A stretch of DNA of 60,332 nucleotides. Source: CAZDBS01 sp964503775. GTDB lineage: Bacteria; Patescibacteriota; Saccharimonadia; Saccharimonadales; CAZDBS01. This document shows, one piece after another, positions 58,615 through 60,332 of the stretch. The first letter of the stretch is position 1, and each line of letters begins with the position of its first letter. The translations under genes and the position numbers were made by a program. The notes below the pieces were generated by a model. It was not told where the DNA came from. It made no database searches and worked only from the letters and a program-made list of their open reading frames with translations. The DNA is taken from positions 1 to 60,332 of the forward strand of contig CAZDBS010000004.1 in NCBI GenBank assembly GCA_964503775.1, read 5' to 3'.

Positions 58615-60273
58615 GTGATAACCATGAGCAAGTTAGTTCAATATCTCCAGGAGCACATCACCGGTGAGGTGATAGATACGCCGGACGCGCGGGAGTATTT
58701 CGCAACTGATGCAAGTATCTTCAGAGTGCCGCCGGCACTTATCGTGTATCCCCGTTCGGCTACGGATGTACGCAAAGTAGCACGCTTTACTTGGCAGTTG
58801 GCAGAGCGAGACAGAATGATGCCCATCACGGCCCGAGGTAGCGGTACTGACCTATCTGGTGCAGCCATCGGGCAGGGCGTAATACTTGTTTTCCCAGCAC
58901 ACATGCACAAAGTTATGAGTTTTGACTCCGGAAAAGGCGAGGTGCGTGTTCAGCCTGGTATCAACTTCGATAAGCTACAACAAGCACTTCATATACACGG
59001 TCGTTTTCTCCCTCCTTATCCGGCTTCGATCAATTACTCGACGATTGGCGGTGCGGTTGGAAATAATGCCGGCGGCGAGAAGTCAGTTAAGTATGGCTCT
59101 ACCAGGCAGTACGTTGATGGGCTGGAAGTAGTATTAGCCAACGGAGATATCATCACTACCAAACGTCTGGATAAACGCGAGCTGCGCCAGAAAAAAGAGT
59201 TGAAAACGTTTGAAGGCGAAATCTACCGGACGCTAGATGATCTCATCGATCGAAACGCTGATGTTATAGCCAGTATGGCCTATGGTCCCGAGACGAACAG
59301 GCCAATTACCAAGAACACGGCAGGTTATGTCTTGCACACTGTCAAAGACAAAAATGGGTCGTTTGATCTGACGCCGTTAATAGTCGGATCGCAGGGGACT
59401 CTCGGCATTGTCACTGAGGTAACTCTAGCCACGGAGAGTTACAATCCGACTCCACTTCGTATGGGAGCGGTTTTCGATGAAGTATCCAAAGCTGCTGAAG
59501 CTGTGCAAAAGATTCTAAAACTCAAACCAAGCTCACTCGAGATGGTCGACAAATATCTCCTCGAGTACGTCGCCCAGCAGAACAAGGAACTCCTATCTAA
59601 AATCCTAACCCCACCCTACGCGCCAATCACACTGTTGATCGAGTTTGATGACCCCTCAGTCCGCAAACGTAAAAAATATCGGAAAAAGGTGGAACGGGCG
59701 CTCATCGATCTAGCTTCGTCATTAGTAGTCCCCGAGACCGAACAAGAGCAAGAAAATCTATGGAAAATTCGTGATGCCGCCAGCGTCGTGTGGAGTGCGA
59801 ACGAGTTGGCGAATCGGGCAATACCGGTAGTTGATGACGCTGTCGTGGCACCATCTGTCTGGCCGGCACTGTTGGAACACATCTATGCAGTATCGGAACA
59901 ATTCGGCATTCGCCCAGCGGTTTGGGGTCATGTCGGCGATGGCAATCTGCATTTTATGCCGATAATGGATCTCAGCACTGAGGCTAGTAAACAACATCTT
60001 GTGAAATTTATGCACGAATACTACAAAGGTGTAATTAAACTCGGTGGCAGTACCTCCGCCGAACACAACGACGGTCGTTTGCGGGCTATGTATACACGTG
60101 CGCAATACGGCGATGCTGCTTATGAGGTTATGGTGAAAGTCAAGCGACTCTTTGACCCTCATGGTACGCTCAACCCAGGTGTAAAAATCGGTGTTTCGCT
60201 GAATGATGTGCTCCCGTTTATCAGATCGTCGTATAGCTTGGACCATCTCTATGACCACTTGCCTAAATCGTAA
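58615..60273 (+). CDS. GlcD-type FAD-linked oxidase (D-lactate/glycolate dehydrogenase family)
   Basis: 552 residues from GTG 58615 (ATG 58624 gives 549). The N-terminal FAD-binding domain shows IVYPRSATDVRKVARF near 45, PITARGSGTDLSGAAIG near 74, and NYSTIGGAVGNNAGGEKSVK near 141-160, the core of the PCMH-type FAD fold. LIVGSQGTLGIVTEVTL near 260 precedes the substrate-binding cap. The C-terminal domain ends with AVWGHVGDGNLHFMPIMD near 440, containing the conserved G.GDGN. FeS domain and partner subunits (GlcE/GlcF) are absent. Oxidation of D-lactate or a related 2-hydroxy acid is the likely role; the electron acceptor is unknown. Confidence 0.88.
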   Translation: MITMSKLVQYLQEHITGEVIDTPDAREYFATDASIFRVPPALIVYPRSATDVRKVARFTWQLAERDRMMPITARGSGTDLSGAAIGQGVILVFPAHMHKVMSFDSGKGEVRVQPGINFDKLQQALHIHGRFLPPYPASINYSTIGGAVGNNAGGEKSVKYGSTRQYVDGLEVVLANGDIITTKRLDKRELRQKKELKTFEGEIYRTLDDLIDRNADVIASMAYGPETNRPITKNTAGYVLHTVKDKNGSFDLTPLIVGSQGTLGIVTEVTLATESYNPTPLRMGAVFDEVSKAAEAVQKILKLKPSSLEMVDKYLLEYVAQQNKELLSKILTPPYAPITLLIEFDDPSVRKRKKYRKKVERALIDLASSLVVPETEQEQENLWKIRDAASVVWSANELANRAIPVVDDAVVAPSVWPALLEHIYAVSEQFGIRPAVWGHVGDGNLHFMPIMDLSTEASKQHLVKFMHEYYKGVIKLGGSTSAEHNDGRLRAMYTRAQYGDAAYEVMVKVKRLFDPHGTLNPGVKIGVSLNDVLPFIRSSYSLDHLYDHLPKS

Positions 60274-60295
60274 TATTTAAGGTAAGGTGGTAGCT

Positions 60296-60332
60296 GTGTT
60301 TCATTTCGACATACAAACATTTATCAAATCCG
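60296..60332 (+). CDS. Start of a further gene, 3' truncated by the window
   Basis: GTG 60296 preceded by AGGTGG (60285-60290) opens a frame reading MFHFDIQTFIKS to the end of the window. Too short to identify; the start resembles those of DedA-type membrane proteins but this is a guess. Confidence 0.35.
   Translation, partial: MFHFDIQTFIKS

Noticed and set aside
1..60332. UGA recoding (as in Gracilibacteria/Absconditabacteria)
   Set aside because: Many genes, including tatD-region genes, mnmA and the secreted-protein genes, end at TGA at the expected family length, and no gene needs TGA read as an amino acid.
1..60332. CRISPR arrays, insertion sequences, attachment sites, replication origin
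   Set aside because: No regularly spaced short repeats, transposase motifs, tRNA-linked duplications or DnaA-box clusters were seen.

Overview
The window looks like a chromosomal segment of a Patescibacteria/CPR bacterium, most likely Candidatus Saccharibacteria (TM7). This is inferred from gene content and protein style; no marker gene was searched. The supports are an unusually high load of secreted and membrane-anchored proteins among a small set of housekeeping genes, a short AlaRS and a short MetRS, a yabE/rpfB-like wall hydrolase next to rsmA, the ruvX-mltG pair, and many genes whose -10 box sits 6-11 bases before the start codon with no Shine-Dalgarno. The genetic code behaves as standard: TGA is used as a stop. 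There are no insertion sequences, phage modules or CRISPR arrays. Two runs of exactly 100 N (2102-2201 and 52789-52888) are scaffold gaps. The second is an artefact, because its flanks overlap by 55 identical bases and uvrC is in frame once it is closed.

Layout. 1-7.7 kb: a UvrD/PcrA helicase (5' partial), a G5/DUF348 wall hydrolase, rsmA, a MarR regulator, a small zinc-ribbon protein, a GH37 trehalase, two hypothetical genes and, on the minus strand, tmRNA. 7.7-15.2 kb: secreted proteins, including two tandem genes sharing a perfect 435-bp repeat, a 1216-residue surface protein and a membrane-anchored transglutaminase-fold protein. 15.2-19.4 kb: metG, tatD, two small conserved-looking genes and a cysteine desulfurase. 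19.4-25.3 kb: an F1-type ATPase operon in the order X-b-delta-alpha-gamma-beta-epsilon. It has no subunit a. The place of a+c is taken by a secreted-domain protein that ends in a c-like two-helix hairpin without the ion-binding carboxylate. 25.3-32.1 kb: a surface-protein cluster with three related secreted proteins, a WxLIP/DUF916-like membrane protein and a PKD-type membrane protein. 32.1-43 kb: mnmA, alaS, an FtsA-like actin, a large bitopic protein, ruvX, mltG, a LysM-CHAP hydrolase and obg. Two related structured intergenic elements lie among these genes. 42.9-43.4 kb: an apparently non-coding, strongly structured transcript. 43.6-60.3 kb: sbcB, uvrA, rplY, an ABC exporter, trhO, uvrC, a holin-like membrane protein, secG, an orphan substrate-binding protein, tRNA-Leu(CAG), two Ig-like membrane proteins, a GlcD-type FAD oxidase and the first codons of a further gene.

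How it fits together. DNA repair (uvrD, uvrA, uvrC, sbcB), translation quality control (tmRNA, rsmA, mnmA, trhO, alaS, metG, rplY, obg) and envelope building or remodelling (wall hydrolases, holin-like protein, secG, many exported proteins) dominate. The most unusual item is the F1-like ATPase. Its catalytic beta subunit keeps all the key ATPase motifs seen here, but its membrane part appears unable to translocate ions. It may be a rotary motor coupled to an extracellular module rather than an ATP synthase. Other notable signals are the leaderless promoter architecture, two palindromes with a compensatory base-pair change, the paired structured elements at 36.9 and 40.1 kb, and the unidentified RNA at 42.9 kb.
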